From positions 1 through 64,000 of the forward strand of contig JAHNUO010000021.1 in the NCBI GenBank assembly GCA_019787685.1: a stretch of DNA of 64,000 nt, written 5' to 3'. Origin of the DNA: Chiua virens. Lineage: Eukaryota; Basidiomycota; Agaricomycetes; Boletales; Boletaceae. Shown one piece after another: positions 1 to 13,312 of this stretch. The notes beneath the pieces were generated by a model that saw only the letters and a list, made by a program, of their open reading frames with translations, was not told the DNA's origin and searched no databases. A program made the translations under genes and the position numbers. How positions within the stretch are numbered: the first letter of the stretch is position 1; the number at the start of each line of letters is the position of its first letter.

Positions 1-8
1 TATAAAAA
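1..8 (+). promoter_or_regulatory. TATA-like box before the small secreted peptide gene
   Basis: An AT-rich TATAAAAA element sits at the window edge, 100 bp upstream of the first plausible ATG at 108. The spacing suits a fungal core promoter. The upstream part of the promoter lies outside the window. Confidence 0.35.
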
Positions 9-107
9 CCCACCAAGATGTCTGGGTTAGTAGACGGGCAGAACATTCGACTCAACCTCCAAAACACGATTTTGAGATCATCTCTACTCTCTACACGCTC
101 TTAAGAC

Positions 108-463
108 ATGCAGCTCAGCTTCTTCTCACGTGTCATGGCGATGGCTTTGCTATTGGGCACGCACTTCGCTGTCGCCTCTCCTACTCCAAATGTCGTCAGT
201 CCCATGCAAGCTAGGGGAGAACTTGAATGTAAGCAACGTGTAATCGGGCCGTACACACCAGACTTATCATTCTTCCACTAGCAGCATCGGACGGTCTCGA
301 ATCCACTCACTGCATTTTTTAACCTGGAACGAAAAGGGGGCAGCCGCTGCAGCAGGTAAGGTGGCCTAGTGCATCAAAAGCGACTCTGACAGTTAACATT
401 GGGTTATAATACACAGCAGGACATGGTGTAACTTCCTGTAGACGTATGATTTTTGATACTTGA
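108..463 (+). CDS. possible small secreted peptide (4 short exons)
   Basis: ATG at 108 opens a peptide with a classical signal sequence: two early polar residues, a hydrophobic core (MAMALLLGTHFAVA) and a likely cleavage after ASP/AS. GT-AG introns can be placed at 229-281, 294-343 and 356-419. The spliced product would be about 64 residues ending at the TGA at 461-463, with an Ala-rich stretch and one late Cys. If only the first intron is removed, the product instead ends in Cys-Ile-Phe at a TAA. I see no family match. The TATA-like box 100 bp upstream supports a real gene, but the splice choice is uncertain. Confidence 0.4.
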
Positions 464-1156
464 CCTTGAGATTTCGATGATACGTCGATGTATTGGTTGG
501 AAATGAAATGGTGGATATTTGAACAATCCGAAGTCCGTGATGCTAGTCAAGACCAGCCGTTGAAAGACACGAGACTGATTACAAAGGGACGTGTGACAGC
601 ACACGGCGATAACTGAACAGTAAGATAATCAGTAATTCTGATTCGAAAAAGTCGGATCGAATTGAAACTATAGGACAGTGCCGGCGTACACTCAACCTAC
701 TTAGTGTGCTTGACTGGTGGCCTCACTGGCAGTAACCAAGTTCCATTCAGCGGATACCCTGTGTGGGTTGTGTTTGAGTACTGAGTACTGAGTGACGACT
801 CGGACATACTCAAGCATGGCTGTGCCCCGCTGAAGCCCGGTACTAGTACTGCCACTATCAACCATCTCCCGTGTCACGGTACGTTCCTCTATCATTTTCC
901 TGCCTCTCCCGTTCAGACACATCGATTTATGTAGATTTCCTACGTGAATTTTTCTTTATTTCACAATTTGTCTCTCGGATGCGGCTACCGCACCATATCA
1001 ATGGAGGGGAGTGTGTGAGATCCGACTCGGATGTGAAGTTGGTCTCGGACGAATTGGCTGGGAACGGAATCCGATCTGCGTTCATCAGTCGTAGGTTCTA
1101 TCTCATGCAATTAGGAAGTCGTTGATGCAGATGAGTCTGAGACAGGCATTTGTGTC
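464..1156. other. intergenic region, no supported gene
   Basis: Short open frames exist on both strands but none shows a family motif or a convincing exon chain. The right part probably holds the promoter, and possibly a first exon, of the CHAT gene. Confidence 0.4.
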
Positions 1157-4100
1157 ATGAGTATTTTTGGGAAGCTGAGACGTATCCCTGTTGGGTTTTG
1201 TGTTGTTGTAAAGAGTGAAGTCGGGACACAACGCACTGTGAACAAGCCCGCATTGGTCGGTATAGACGTCGTCGAATGGGTGGATGAAATTGCATTGTGA
1301 GTCTCACATTTCGTTTGTTTCAGCTGTTTGCCCTTTCCCTAACGAGGTTCGAGGCCCTCGGATATTTCATCGAAAATATCTCTCACGGTATTCGCATTAT
1401 TCGAATTGGGGCCAACACTAGGAGCCGGCGAGGCTCTCCGCGAGCTCGAAATCACGGTTGGGGAGCTGCTTAGAAACAATGAATTTGAAGGTGAGCGACG
1501 CTGCATCAGTTTACTTCGCGCACTGGCGGCTAGACTGGGTTACATAGCTGTCAGGCTGTGGAAACACGATGATGGGGACGTTGAAGTCAAAGTTCAGCAA
1601 ATTGCTGGTCGGAGAAAACACCTAGTTGTCTCCGATGTAAGCTCTGCGTAATGCTTTGGCATTGCATGCATGCTTACCCTATTCCTTCAGATTGCTGTTT
1701 CAGATGAGACGTGGCGACTACAGGAATTGACGGATATGGGTCATCAAGCACTGACACGTTATCGCGAGCAACAGGAGCGAGGTATCGACGAATGTATCAG
1801 ACATTTTGAGCGCGCACGCGACCTGTGTCCACTGGGCCACCCGAGTCGCGCCACCGTCTTGTTCAACCTGGCGAACGCGAAGATGATGCATTGCCGGATG
1901 AATGGCATTTCTCCCGATCTCGACGCACCAGTCAATCTGTACAGGACTGCCCTTTCTCTTCGCTCTCGTGATCACCCGGACTATCCATTCACGCTACTCA
2001 GCCTTGGAGTAGCTCTTAAAGCTCGATTTCAGAGGCAAGCCAATACGGCAGACGAGGTAGAGGGTGACACGCTCCTCTCCCAAATCCTCGCTGTTTCCCA
2101 GCCAGATAATTACGCATACCACACCGCAGTTCTCGCACTTAATGGCACTGCGAATACCGAATGTCTCTCGCAGATGGAGACCGTCGAGCATGATGACGAC
2201 ATGACTAGCCACTTGGATGTTACATTGCAACAGACCCTGTGTGCAGATTCCTCCAGGCCTGCGTTACTTGACCCTCTTGGAATTCTTTTCTGCGTTCGAC
2301 TGGATTGGGTTGGCCACCTCGTCGATTGTGAGAAGGCAATTCCCATGTTAGAGGTTGTAGTACAGTACACCTCGGACGATCACCCTGACAAACCTTCAAG
2401 GCTAGGCAACCTTGCGTACTCATTGTCGCTTCGCTATGAGCGCTTCGGCGACATCATGGACCTAGAGAAGTCGATATCGACAGGGGAGAATGCAGTGCAG
2501 CTTACGCTGGACGGTCATCCAGACAAGCTTACATGGCTAGGCAACCTCGCATCTTCAATCTCGAGTCGCTATGAACGTTTCGGGGACCTCGTGGACCTGG
2601 ACAAGTCGCTATCAATTAGAGAAGATATAGTGCTACTCACGTCGGATGGTCATGCAGACAAGCCTATATGGCTAGGCAACCTCGCGTATTCCTTAGCGAG
2701 TCGCTATGATCGCTTCGGGGATATTGTGGATCTGGAGAAGTCAATATCACTCAGAGGGAATGCAGTGCAACTCACGCCAGATAATCATCCAGATAAGCCT
2801 ATATGGCTAGGCAACCTTGCGTGTTCATTATCGCGTCGCTACGAGCGTTTCTGGGACGTCACGGACCTGGAACAGTCGCTATCACATAGAGAGGATGCAG
2901 TGCGGCTCACGCCGGATGAGCATCCAGACAAGCCCGCACGGCTAGGCAACCTCGCGTGCTCTTTATCGCATCGGTATGAGCGCTTCTCGGATGTCGTAGA
3001 TCTGGACAGGTCGATATCGGCGGGAGAGGAAGCGCTTCGACTCACACCAGACAGTCATCCAGACAAGCTTATTTGGTTAGGCAATCTCGCATCATTGTTA
3101 TCGACTCGCTACGAAAGCTTTGGAGGCTTCGACGACCTAGAGAAGTCGATATCACTCGGAGAGGAAGCAGTGTGGCTCACACCGGATGGTCACCCAGACA
3201 GGCCTCTACGGCTAAACAACCTCTCGGATTTATTATTATGTCGCTATGAATGCTCCGGGAATGTTGTAGACCTGGAGATGTCGATATCAATGGGGGATAA
3301 TGCCGTCCAACTCGCGCCGGATGGTCATCCTGACAGACCTATACGGCTGAACAACTTAGCTCATTTACTATTTCGGCGCTCCCAGCATTCCAGAGAATCG
3401 TCATCAACCGACTCTGACCTTCACCGAGCCATCTTGTACTCCTCCCAAGCGACTTGCTCCAACGCCGCTCCAGCTCATCTTCGTTTTCGAGGTTCACAAC
3501 TTCGGATCCAGTGTCTTCGTCTTCTCCCCCATGACCCTCAATCCCTTTTAGACGCATGCACTGCTTCCGTTGGCCTGCTTCCGCAGTTAGTAATGATTGG
3601 GCTGGATTTTCAAGATCGCTATCGCGGACTTCTTCAGGCAGCAGATGCAATATGTGAGGCTGCTGCCTCAGCCATCGAACTTCATCGGTATGACCTCGCT
3701 GTCGAGTGGCTTGAGCAAGGTCGTACCATCATGTGGAGTCAGGTTTCGCAGCTTCGCATTCCGGTTGATGACCTCCGTTCCTCACATCCGGTACTTGCTA
3801 CTCAATTTGAGCGCGTATCCCTTGAGCTTGAGCATGCTAGTGCTCCGGACAGCAACTCAAATACGACGGGTAGGTCGTTCGAAAAGCAGGCCCATCAGCG
3901 CCATGCGCTCGCTTTCGCGCGCGAGACTCTTCTTGCAAAAATACGTGCTCTTCCAGGCTTTGAGCGGTTCCTTTTTCCAAAGACCATCGATCAGCTCTCT
4001 TCTCTCGTGCACGCGGGGCATGTCGTTTTTCTGAACGCCAGTAAACAGAGATGTGATGCATTGATTGTCATGGCGACAAAGCAAGTCATCCATGTCCCAC

Positions 4101-5165
4101 TTTCGCACACCAACTACGACGAAATAGCTAGTATGCAACGTCAACTGAAGACACTATTACGAAGCAATGACCGCGTTATCCCACATGACGACTCCGATAT
4201 AGGGAGAACCGGGAGACCTGTACGTCTTGGACCTAATGACGTGTTCAGATCCAGTTTATCCCGGCTGTGGAATAAAGTTGTAGGCCCAATTCTTAACGTT
4301 CTCGGTTTATCGGTATGTATGCCTACGTAACAGGTTTTCATGATCATTGATGGGACCGTCTCAGACACCGCCTGACAAACACACTCGCATTTTCTGGTGC
4401 CCGACTGGAGCGTTTACATTTCTCCCCATTCACGCAGCAGGCATTTATGATACTGCCATTCCGACTCGGGGATCCAGACTATCGGATTTTGCTATTTCTT
4501 CTTACATTCCTACGATGAGCGCACTTGAGCAATTATCCCAGCAAGGCGCTATGCCCCCTTCAAGCAAGGTTCGCTTGCTTGCTGTTCCTCAGCCAAGCTC
4601 AGACGGCCAGAATCACCTGCACGGAGTCAAAGAGGAGATAGAGGTCATGAAAGAGCTGACGTCTTCGTCGCCATCTGTGGACCTTGAGGAGGCTGATGGG
4701 ACTGTCGAGGATGTCCTATCAAAAATGAAGGAGTCCGATTGGGTACACTTTTGCTGTCATGGAACCCAAGACCTCACCAATCCCCTCGACAGCGGCCTCT
4801 TACTCGCTCATTGTAGACGTCTCAAGCTTTCTGATATCCTTCAATTATCACGCCCTCGAGGGGGTCTTGCATTCCTGTCTGCATGCCAGACTGCGACGGG
4901 AGACGAACATCTTTCAGACGAAGTCATTCACCTTGCGGCGGGTATGCTTCTTGCGGGATACAGTGGGGTGATCGCGACGATGTGGTCGATCATGGATCGG
5001 GACGCACCAAGGGTCGCAAAGGACGTTTACGAGCGTTTGATTAGGGATGGCAAGGTTGCGGACGGCGGGCTCGCCGCAGAGGCCTTGCACCATGCGATCG
5101 AGCAGCTTCGTGACTCCGGCTCGCCGTTTTTATCCTGGGTCCCTTTTGTTCACTATGGATTTTAA
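1157..5165 (+). CDS. C2-like / TPR / CHAT-domain protein
   Basis: Four exons (1157-1296, 1354-1636, 1691-4312, 4365-5165) join in frame to about 1281 residues. The N-terminus resembles the C2-like module found in Agaricomycete CHAT proteins (Lys-Pro-Ala, VVEW, then a PSD..SK segment and an ELGPTLG segment). The middle carries at least seven tandem 45-residue TPR-like units starting HPDKP..LGNLA, visible as a 135-bp DNA period from about 2381 to 3370. The C-terminus is a CHAT caspase-like peptidase domain. Its putative catalytic His is in CCHGTQ (about 4755) and its Cys in LSACQTA (about 4885), followed by the VIATMWSI segment, so the dyad looks intact. CHAT proteases elsewhere act in regulated cleavage and cell-death pathways; the substrate here is unknown. 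Start is the first in-frame ATG of the C2-like exon; an upstream exon is possible. Confidence 0.85.
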
Positions 5166-5527
5166 AATGTCGTTCTGGACCCGGAGTCGCTAAACATTGG
5201 AACTGACGTACATACTTAGTAGTAGTGTTTTCATCTCACCCAGTACGTCGATTTCACCGCACGGAAAAACATATACATTCCTTTTTTCGTATACTTGAGA
5301 GAAGACTTGGACATCTTCCCCTCCATTTGGATTATTGGATACTGCACATCAATGTCATCCATGATGGCACCTGAACGTTTGAACCATGATCTGCGAACGC
5401 GATTGCCGTACTGTTCCAGTAGTGTCAGACAGTATATGCGTATAACTACAGTACGCCTTTGATGAATCGATGATTAGAAGAATCTCAATCCAGATGACTC
5501 GCCTTACCACGGGCACGTGACCTCACT

Positions 5528-5535
5528 TGACGTCA
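5528..5535 (+). promoter_or_regulatory. CRE/ATF-type palindrome TGACGTCA
   Basis: A perfect TGACGTCA lies 34 bp upstream of a TATAAAT box (5569-5575) and 132 bp upstream of the ATG at 5660. This is the classical binding site of CREB/ATF bZIP factors. Fungal Atf1/Sko1-type factors act through it in stress responses, so stress control of the downstream gene is a reasonable inference. Confidence 0.45.
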
Positions 5536-5568
5536 TAGTTAGGAGTGCGCCAACATCCAAGGAGCACA

Positions 5569-5575
5569 TATAAAT
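5569..5575 (+). promoter_or_regulatory. TATA box TATAAAT
   Basis: Located 85 bp before the ATG at 5660, directly downstream of the CRE-like palindrome. Position and sequence fit a core promoter. Confidence 0.45.
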
Positions 5576-5659
5576 GCGGTGGCTGGCGTCGTCCACTTAT
5601 TACCACCTTTGATCAGCCCGACGTACCCAAAATCTCAGTTCAGAATATTCCCGAAAAAC

Positions 5660-6378
5660 ATGTCCCACCAACTTTTACTGCGCTCTAGTATGCGTCCTGC
5701 CATATACCTGGGAGCATTCCGAGCCCCCATCGTAAGCATGCCTCGAGCTGAATTTATTCAACGATCTGTCTCACTTCTCCGCGTTAAGTTATCCAGGAAG
5801 TTGGCGGTGCCACCCCAAGGGCAGTCAGGCAGTGGTCAGACTGCTCCTCGACCAGACAGCAGCAACACCCTGATCGTGCTTTCTGCCCTCGGTGCACTGG
5901 GCGGATTATATTACTACTACGCTCGCGGACAGCCCGCTGCCGATCGCGAAATCGCGAGACAGAAGGAAGAAGAGATGAAGCGAAGAGTGAGGGAAACTGG
6001 GGAGGCGGGGAAGAGCCTAATGGAAAGTGTCACTGAACAGGGTCGGCATGATTATGGTCAGGCCAAGGTAAGATGCGTTTCTATTTGTGATACAATATGA
6101 CGAATGGCGTATCGCAGGCCAAGGTGCAGGATGCGACTGCTGCTGCACATGCTCGTGCTACAGAGGCACGCACGGATGTGACGGAACGGGCGCGACAGGG
6201 TGCACACGAAGCGCAGGTCAAATTCGACGAGTTCAAGGATAATGCGGAACGGAAGATGAGTGACGTCCGTGATCGCTCGGAGAAGAGAATGGAAAGTGGT
6301 AAAGAGGAACTTTCGCGCCAAGCACGCGAGGCAGAGAACAAAACCCGTGGCTGGTTTGGATGGGGGAATTCGAAGTAA
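5660..6378 (+). CDS. membrane-anchored coiled-coil (LEA/apolipoprotein-like) protein, probably mitochondrial
   Basis: Two exons (5660-6067 and 6118-6378) give 222 residues. The first 55 residues are Arg/Ser/Leu-rich and lack acids until later, as in mitochondrial presequences. A single membrane segment follows (LIVLSALGALGGLYYYYA, about residues 76-95). The rest is a charged Ala/Glu/Arg/Lys helix with repeated ERARQ/EARTD-like heptads, and it ends in a WFGWGNSK tail. Similar basidiomycete proteins are sometimes labelled 'calcofluor white hypersensitive protein'; I recall that label without being able to check it. The reading frame is intact and the splice site clean. Confidence 0.65.
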
Positions 6379-6671
6379 TAATGTAGACAAGCGTGGAGGC
6401 AAGGTCATGGGGACACTATGGGATTGATTGTGTTGTACAGTACATGGAAACATTTCCAAGTTGGTTGATTGCATCAGATCGTGAGTCTTCGGCATTAGCC
6501 GGACGTTTATCTATTGCGTTATCTTAGCCTTGCTTGTCGTATTCGGTTTGGCGGCGCCCGTTCGGAACTTGTGCTGTGTTCACCTCGGTTTGTGCCTCTA
6601 TTGTTCTCGCGTGATCCAAGGTGTGTATCACTTTTCCGTTTCGAAGGCACATTCAAATTCAGGTCACAAAG

Positions 6672-7882
6672 ATGAGCGCCCTCCAGAACCGGGTCGTTCT
6701 CGTCGGAGTGGGGTACTGCATAATTACGAATATCTTATCGTTGATTGACTTGCTTGCGCAGAGGGGCGACGTGCTCCGGGAAAACGACGGTCGCAAAACA
6801 CCTCAGGAATATTCTACCGAATAGCGTCATAATCCATCAGGATGTGAGTGCATCATCGACTCCAAGCAGATTGACTAATCGATCACCCGCAGGATTTTGC
6901 TCCAGTGAGGCCGGTTTGCTGGCAATAAACAAACACTTGCTCACTCATTCATAGCCCGAAGATTTGATCCCAATTCACCCGGTTTATAATGTTGGAGATT
7001 GGGATTCTCCTCAGGGGGCTATTGATTGGCCCCGACTAAGGGCATTCCTGAAGAAAGTCAAAGCGGACGGAGTGATACCTCCTGATCATAGAAGCCACGA
7101 CCACTTGAACGAACAGAAGAAGATCCCTCTCACTGATTCCGCGTACCGAGAATTTAGAAACGGGTTCCAAGAAGTTGAAGAAGAACAACGAAAGAAGGGG
7201 ATCCGGATCATATGGGGACTCGTCGACGGATTTTTGCTTTATTGGGACAAAGTATTGTACTGCGATTCGGTGGGGGACATCTCACTGACCATTGTACAGG
7301 AAGTCATAGACCAACTAGACATCCGATTTTTCCTACGAGTGCCACACGATGTTCTCAAGCAACGCAGGCTTGAACGACATGGATACCACACAGCAGGTAC
7401 ACACACTTTTCTTGGTGCCGTTAAATGATGGGTGATTGACTCTTTCTCCCCCTCCTCACTAATGCCACACATTTAACCTCCGCTTGATATCTGACGTGGC
7501 GTCGGCTTTACTCCCGCACGATACGTCGGTCGTATCGTCTAACCATTCCTTGCAACCACTTTATCACCGCTCGGACCGTTGACTTATCCACGCAACACTT
7601 CATGACGGTTATCCGTTTGGAGTGCAATTCAATCCAGAGGGGTCACTCTGGCGGGACCCCCCGATGTACTGGGAATACATCGTATACCCAGCGTATCTGG
7701 AGGCGAACAAAGGCATGTTCGAGAACGGAGATGTAGAGAACGGGAAGCTGTCTGGTGAGAGTGCTCCGGATCTGGTGGTAATTGAGCCTACTCGAAAGGG
7801 AGCCGAGATGAGGATAGACGACATTGTCCGACGCTGCTGTGATGTACTTTGGGATTTTGCTCATACCGCGATGGACGCTTAG
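6672..7882 (+). CDS. nrk1: nicotinamide riboside kinase / uridine-kinase-like P-loop kinase
   Basis: Five exons (6672-6712, 6762-6843, 6893-6904, 6955-7396, 7638-7882) give 273 residues. The P-loop GGATCSGKTT spans the first splice junction. It is followed by the HQDDFA substrate-binding segment, whose Asp/Phe come from a 12-bp micro-exon. Next are a YNVGDWDSP segment, the VDGFLLY core, the LERHGY lid and the C-terminal WRDPP.YWE..VYPAY motif typical of NRK enzymes. These phosphorylate nicotinamide riboside to NMN in NAD salvage, in the cytosol. The last intron is long (241 bp) for this genome. Its acceptor was chosen because it restores the Glu-Gly-Ser-Leu-Trp junction. Confidence 0.85.
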
Positions 7883-8060
7883 TCGGTAATTAGCAAATTC
7901 ACGGGTCAGTCGATCTTTCCGCGTGAAATTTCACACGGAAACTCTGCCAATAATCACATGCTTTTTCGCCTGCATCAAATCAAGAGCCCGAACTTCCGAT
8001 ACTTTTAACCGTAACCACCATCTTCTCCAATTCTCTTGTCCTATTCTACCCGCATACTCA

Positions 8061-10136
<2,076 letters not shown>

Positions 10137-11195
10137 ATAGACATACACGTACACCGCCTCTGATTGGACCTTGGACGCTAAAAGCTATCGATTGATGAAA
10201 ACGGTTGCGAATCAACTGGCGTTTATTGTAATCGTAGCATGTACAACCTGCCTATTCCCTTATTTCCTTGCACATTTTGCGATGTATCTAAATTGTAATT
10301 GGCATACCATGTAACGCCGCCTCCACTGGCAGGACTTATCATGATGTGTATGCCGAAGACGAACCTGTTGAGCATTGGACACCTCGACCATCGATGCACT
10401 TGAGTCGGAATTGAATGCCAGAACCGCGGTGCAAATCTATCAGTAAAGCGTGCGTTCCTCTTCGCAAATCTGATCCGAGGCAAAGACACGGTAGAAGTTC
10501 CGTCCGTTCGACTGACAGTGCGGATTCTCCGAGTCGGCGATACCTCCGACTTCGTGTTCTACACCTTGCTATTGACTCCAATCAAGGGGAACACATCAGA
10601 GAACCATCACCCACACTTTATGCAATACCACTATCAACAGGCGCCTGGCGCACCACACCTAGACAGGAATGGAACACGCGACCAAGACGCCTTGCCAGGA
10701 CGCGCGACACGCGACATGAGAGAATGATTTATTCCACCTGCGAATCTTGTGCGCGCGACTCTGCGCCTGATAAAACTATTGTCCCCTCCCCTTTCTGTCC
10801 CGCCGCCCTCTTCCTCTTTTCTTTGTTCCCGCCCCACACTGAGCGTATTTTTAGGCTTGACTCGATGGGGATGTTTGACCGTGTTCTTGATTGCATCTCC
10901 ATCAGGGCACGTTTCTGAATGGTGATCCGTGAAAAAAAGAACTTGAAGGTGGGTTCCGAGTTGCCTGAGCGCTGCATCTCAACACACACGTGTCCAGAGC
11001 GCCTCATCGGCGGGTATTGTGTATGATGCATGGATGCAAGTGCGTCGGATCTGTTGTAGGATACTGCCCAGCGAGGCACCGAGGGATGTGTGTGACACTG
11101 GCACCGAGGGAAGTTTAAATAAATAGGGCAAAGGTGGTGTCAGAGTTCATGGTACGCGCGTCGTACCATTTCTTCTCTCCTTTGTGTCTTGTTCC
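10137..11195. other. intergenic region, no supported gene
   Basis: Open frames such as 10415-10918 (+) and 10729-11079 (-) overlap each other, are low in hydrophobic structure and show no motif or splice logic. A TTTAAATAAATA stretch near 11114 may be the core promoter of the zinc-finger gene at 11196. Confidence 0.4.
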
Positions 11196-12377
11196 ATGTC
11201 GTCACACATGTCTTCCGGACCGCCGTCGGGGTATTTTCATTCTCAACCCGAGTGGGGCGAGGGGCCGCTGGAACGGGACTCGGAAAGGTGTGTCGACCAC
11301 AGATACTCGCGGACTGGAAATTACTTGGATGATAGGGGCCAATCTGAACGTTCCGACCCAAGTCCGGGCGTAGCACCGTATTGGACAGTGCCGCAAGTTT
11401 CGTCGACCAACCATCCGGTTGACATGGAGAGGTTCGAGGGACCGAGTTGCTTGTCTTTGAGAGCTTACGCGTTCGTGTTCACTTTGTAGCATCATGTATG
11501 CGCGCCGACCATACGTCGGAGGTGGATACACGCAACAGCACGTCAGCGCAAGTGTGTCATCTCCCCCTACCATGCTGTAAGATTTATCTTTTATTGTATG
11601 GGATATGTGTGTGCTTTGCTGAACGGCGTTAGACAACCACCCCAACATGCGCAGTTGCATACTGTGACTGCCAGTGCCGTTGCTACGGGTCCCTTCCCGG
11701 CCCTTCCCAGCCACGCATCGCACGCGCAGCCCCGTCATCTTCTTGATCGTATGGTCCGTCAACCCGATGGTTCGCCATCAGGGTCGCAGTTCGGAGTCGG
11801 CCCGAACGGCGACTTGATGTGCCTTGGCATCGTCGATGGACCAAGTTATGACACCGCGGGAGTGCTCCCAACGTGTCAGGCCTGGGAAGACATGGTGGTC
11901 ACCGCATTCGAACCGCAAACCAATGCTTCTCGCCAAGACCATTCGCGGGAAGCAAGTGCACCCATGCGCATACCGCCCCGTGCGTTCCTCAGCGGTGACG
12001 TGACCGTGGATCCGGCACGCTCACCGGTCGCAGACGGCGAGGACGATGTGGACACCTTTGCCTGTGAATGGACGGACGAACGCGGGACGTGCAACATGGA
12101 GATCCTCGGGGACAGGATTTGGGTGAGCCATCACCTCAGCCACCACCATCATGTGGTCGGGCACGAGAAATCCCAGCGCGCGTGTCTGTGGTTGGGGTGT
12201 ACGGACACGATGAACAAGGGGAGTTTGGCGCGGCATGTGGTCTCGCGTCATCTACGCGCGGGCACGAGCTGCGCATTTTGTAGCAAAGTGTATTCGCGCG
12301 CGGACGTTGCCCGAAGGCATACCAAGAAATGCAAAGTTGCGAATGGCGTATCTGCACAGCATAATCAGACCAAGTAG
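11196..12377 (+). CDS. C2H2 zinc-finger protein, likely transcription factor
   Basis: Three exons (11196-11431, 11490-11576, 11633-12377) give 355 residues. The N-terminal two thirds are Ser/Pro/Gln-rich and probably disordered. The C-terminus (about residues 255-345) holds zinc-finger patterns: a Cys-x4-Cys-x11-His-x4-His finger (CLWLGC...HVVSRH) followed at once by a Cys-x2-Cys-x12-His-x4-Cys finger (CAFC...HTKKC). A more degenerate Cys/His cluster (FACEW...HHLSHHHH) lies just before. Agaricomycetes carry many such proteins with unknown targets. An in-frame GTG lies upstream at 11184, but the ATG at 11196 is the better start. Confidence 0.7.
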
Positions 12378-12713
12378 TGAGTACCTATCTTTTTCCTGAT
12401 CGCACTGGACGCTCATGGAATCGTTGCAAGATGTACATGGTCGATCGACGAAGGGGATATAGAAAAGAACATGGACCTTGTGTATCCAGCAATGGTCCAG
12501 GGACTGGTGGGTTTCAGCACGGGATTACACATAGGAGACCCATGCGGCTCAGTGCAAGCGAAATGAGATCGAGTCCATCATATCTCATTTCCGATAAGAT
12601 AAAGAGTTGCTCGACGAAATCTTGAAAGAAATAGAGTATATGCGGGTCATGTGGTGTTTAAAACAAGGACTTGGCGAGATAACCAATACTGGCGGTCGAT
12701 AGGAAATATTGAA
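12378..12713. other. convergent 3' intergenic region
   Basis: Lies between the 3' ends of the C2H2 gene (plus strand) and dad2 (minus strand). No coding motif seen; it probably holds both 3' UTRs and termination signals. Confidence 0.4.
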
Positions 12714-13187
12714 TCATGAGGGTTTCGCATTCCCAGCTTGGACCTCGTCCAAAGGAATGCGGACCAAGCGCTCCCCTGGTGCCAACTCGAGGTTTTCCAG
12801 AGAAGCATCCGACTCCGCGTACTGCTGCCGATTCGCCACTAGAAGTACGAATGAGCAGCGTGCACCACGATGGTCCCGTACACGTACGAAAGTGTCCAAG
12901 TATGCGAAACATGTTGGGCCACTGTTCGAGAACTTGGCCGTGGACTGCGATCCAGCACGATCAGAAGGGGCTTCACACGCTTGTGTACACTCACCCTGGC
13001 CCGCGTCTGCCATGACCTCGCAGTCATCGGCGAGGCCCTCGATGCGCCTCACGAAGAGGGCACTGGCGCGTTCGAGGGCGGCGACTGCTTCGAATTCCTT
13101 TTTCTTTTCTAGCAAGCGTTGTAATGAGGCGGGATTGTTGGCCTGTGGTGCATGAGAGACGCGATGAGACGCGACTGATTGACGCAT
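12714..13187 (-). CDS. dad2: DASH complex subunit Dad2
   Basis: Three exons on the minus strand (13187-12995, 12944-12888, 12838-12714) give 124 residues. The core carries the Dad2 signature: LLEKKKEFEAVAALERAS, then RIEGL.DDCEVMADAGQ, then across the first intron VHGQVLEQWPNMFRIL. The DASH/Dam1 complex forms rings on spindle microtubules and couples kinetochores to plus ends; Dad2 is one of its small helical subunits. The tail is Glu/Leu/Pro-rich (GERLVRIPLDEVQAG). Introns are 50 and 49 bp with good consensus. An upstream in-frame ATG at 13250 would add 21 residues, but the inner ATG fits the family length better. Confidence 0.85.
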   Translation of the reverse strand: MRQSVASHRVSHAPQANNPASLQRLLEKKKEFEAVAALERASALFVRRIEGLADDCEVMADAGQGECTQACEAPSDRAGSQSTAKFSNSGPTCFAYLDTFVRVRDHRGARCSFVLLVANRQQYAESDASLENLELAPGERLVRIPLDEVQAGNAKPS

Positions 13188-13312
13188 TCTCGAATGGTCG
13201 TGATGCAAAGTATATTGGTCACGTGGTGTCTCATATGATGCCGTGTTCATTTCGACTTTCTCAACTTGCCGTCAACTCTGAGCGCGTCTACCCAGGTCTC
13301 CTCGCACTGATC
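13188..13312. promoter_or_regulatory. 125-bp divergent promoter between dad2 and the RING gene
   Basis: The two start codons face away from each other with only 125 bp between. The core promoters must overlap, so coupled transcription, for example through the cell cycle, is plausible. I see no clear TATA box. Confidence 0.5.

Larger units (their letters stand above)
5166..5659. other. intergenic region / promoter of the coiled-coil membrane gene
   Basis: No coding signal. It contains the CRE-like palindrome and TATA box listed separately, and presumably the 3' end of the CHAT transcript. Confidence 0.4.

Noticed and set aside
1718..2423. Minus-strand ORFs inside the CHAT/TPR gene
   Set aside because: Fully contained in a long, domain-bearing plus-strand exon.
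10415..11079. Overlapping ORFs of 116-167 codons on both strands between the fumarate reductase and zinc-finger genes
   Set aside because: No motif, no splice logic and mutually overlapping; typical of GC-balanced noncoding sequence.
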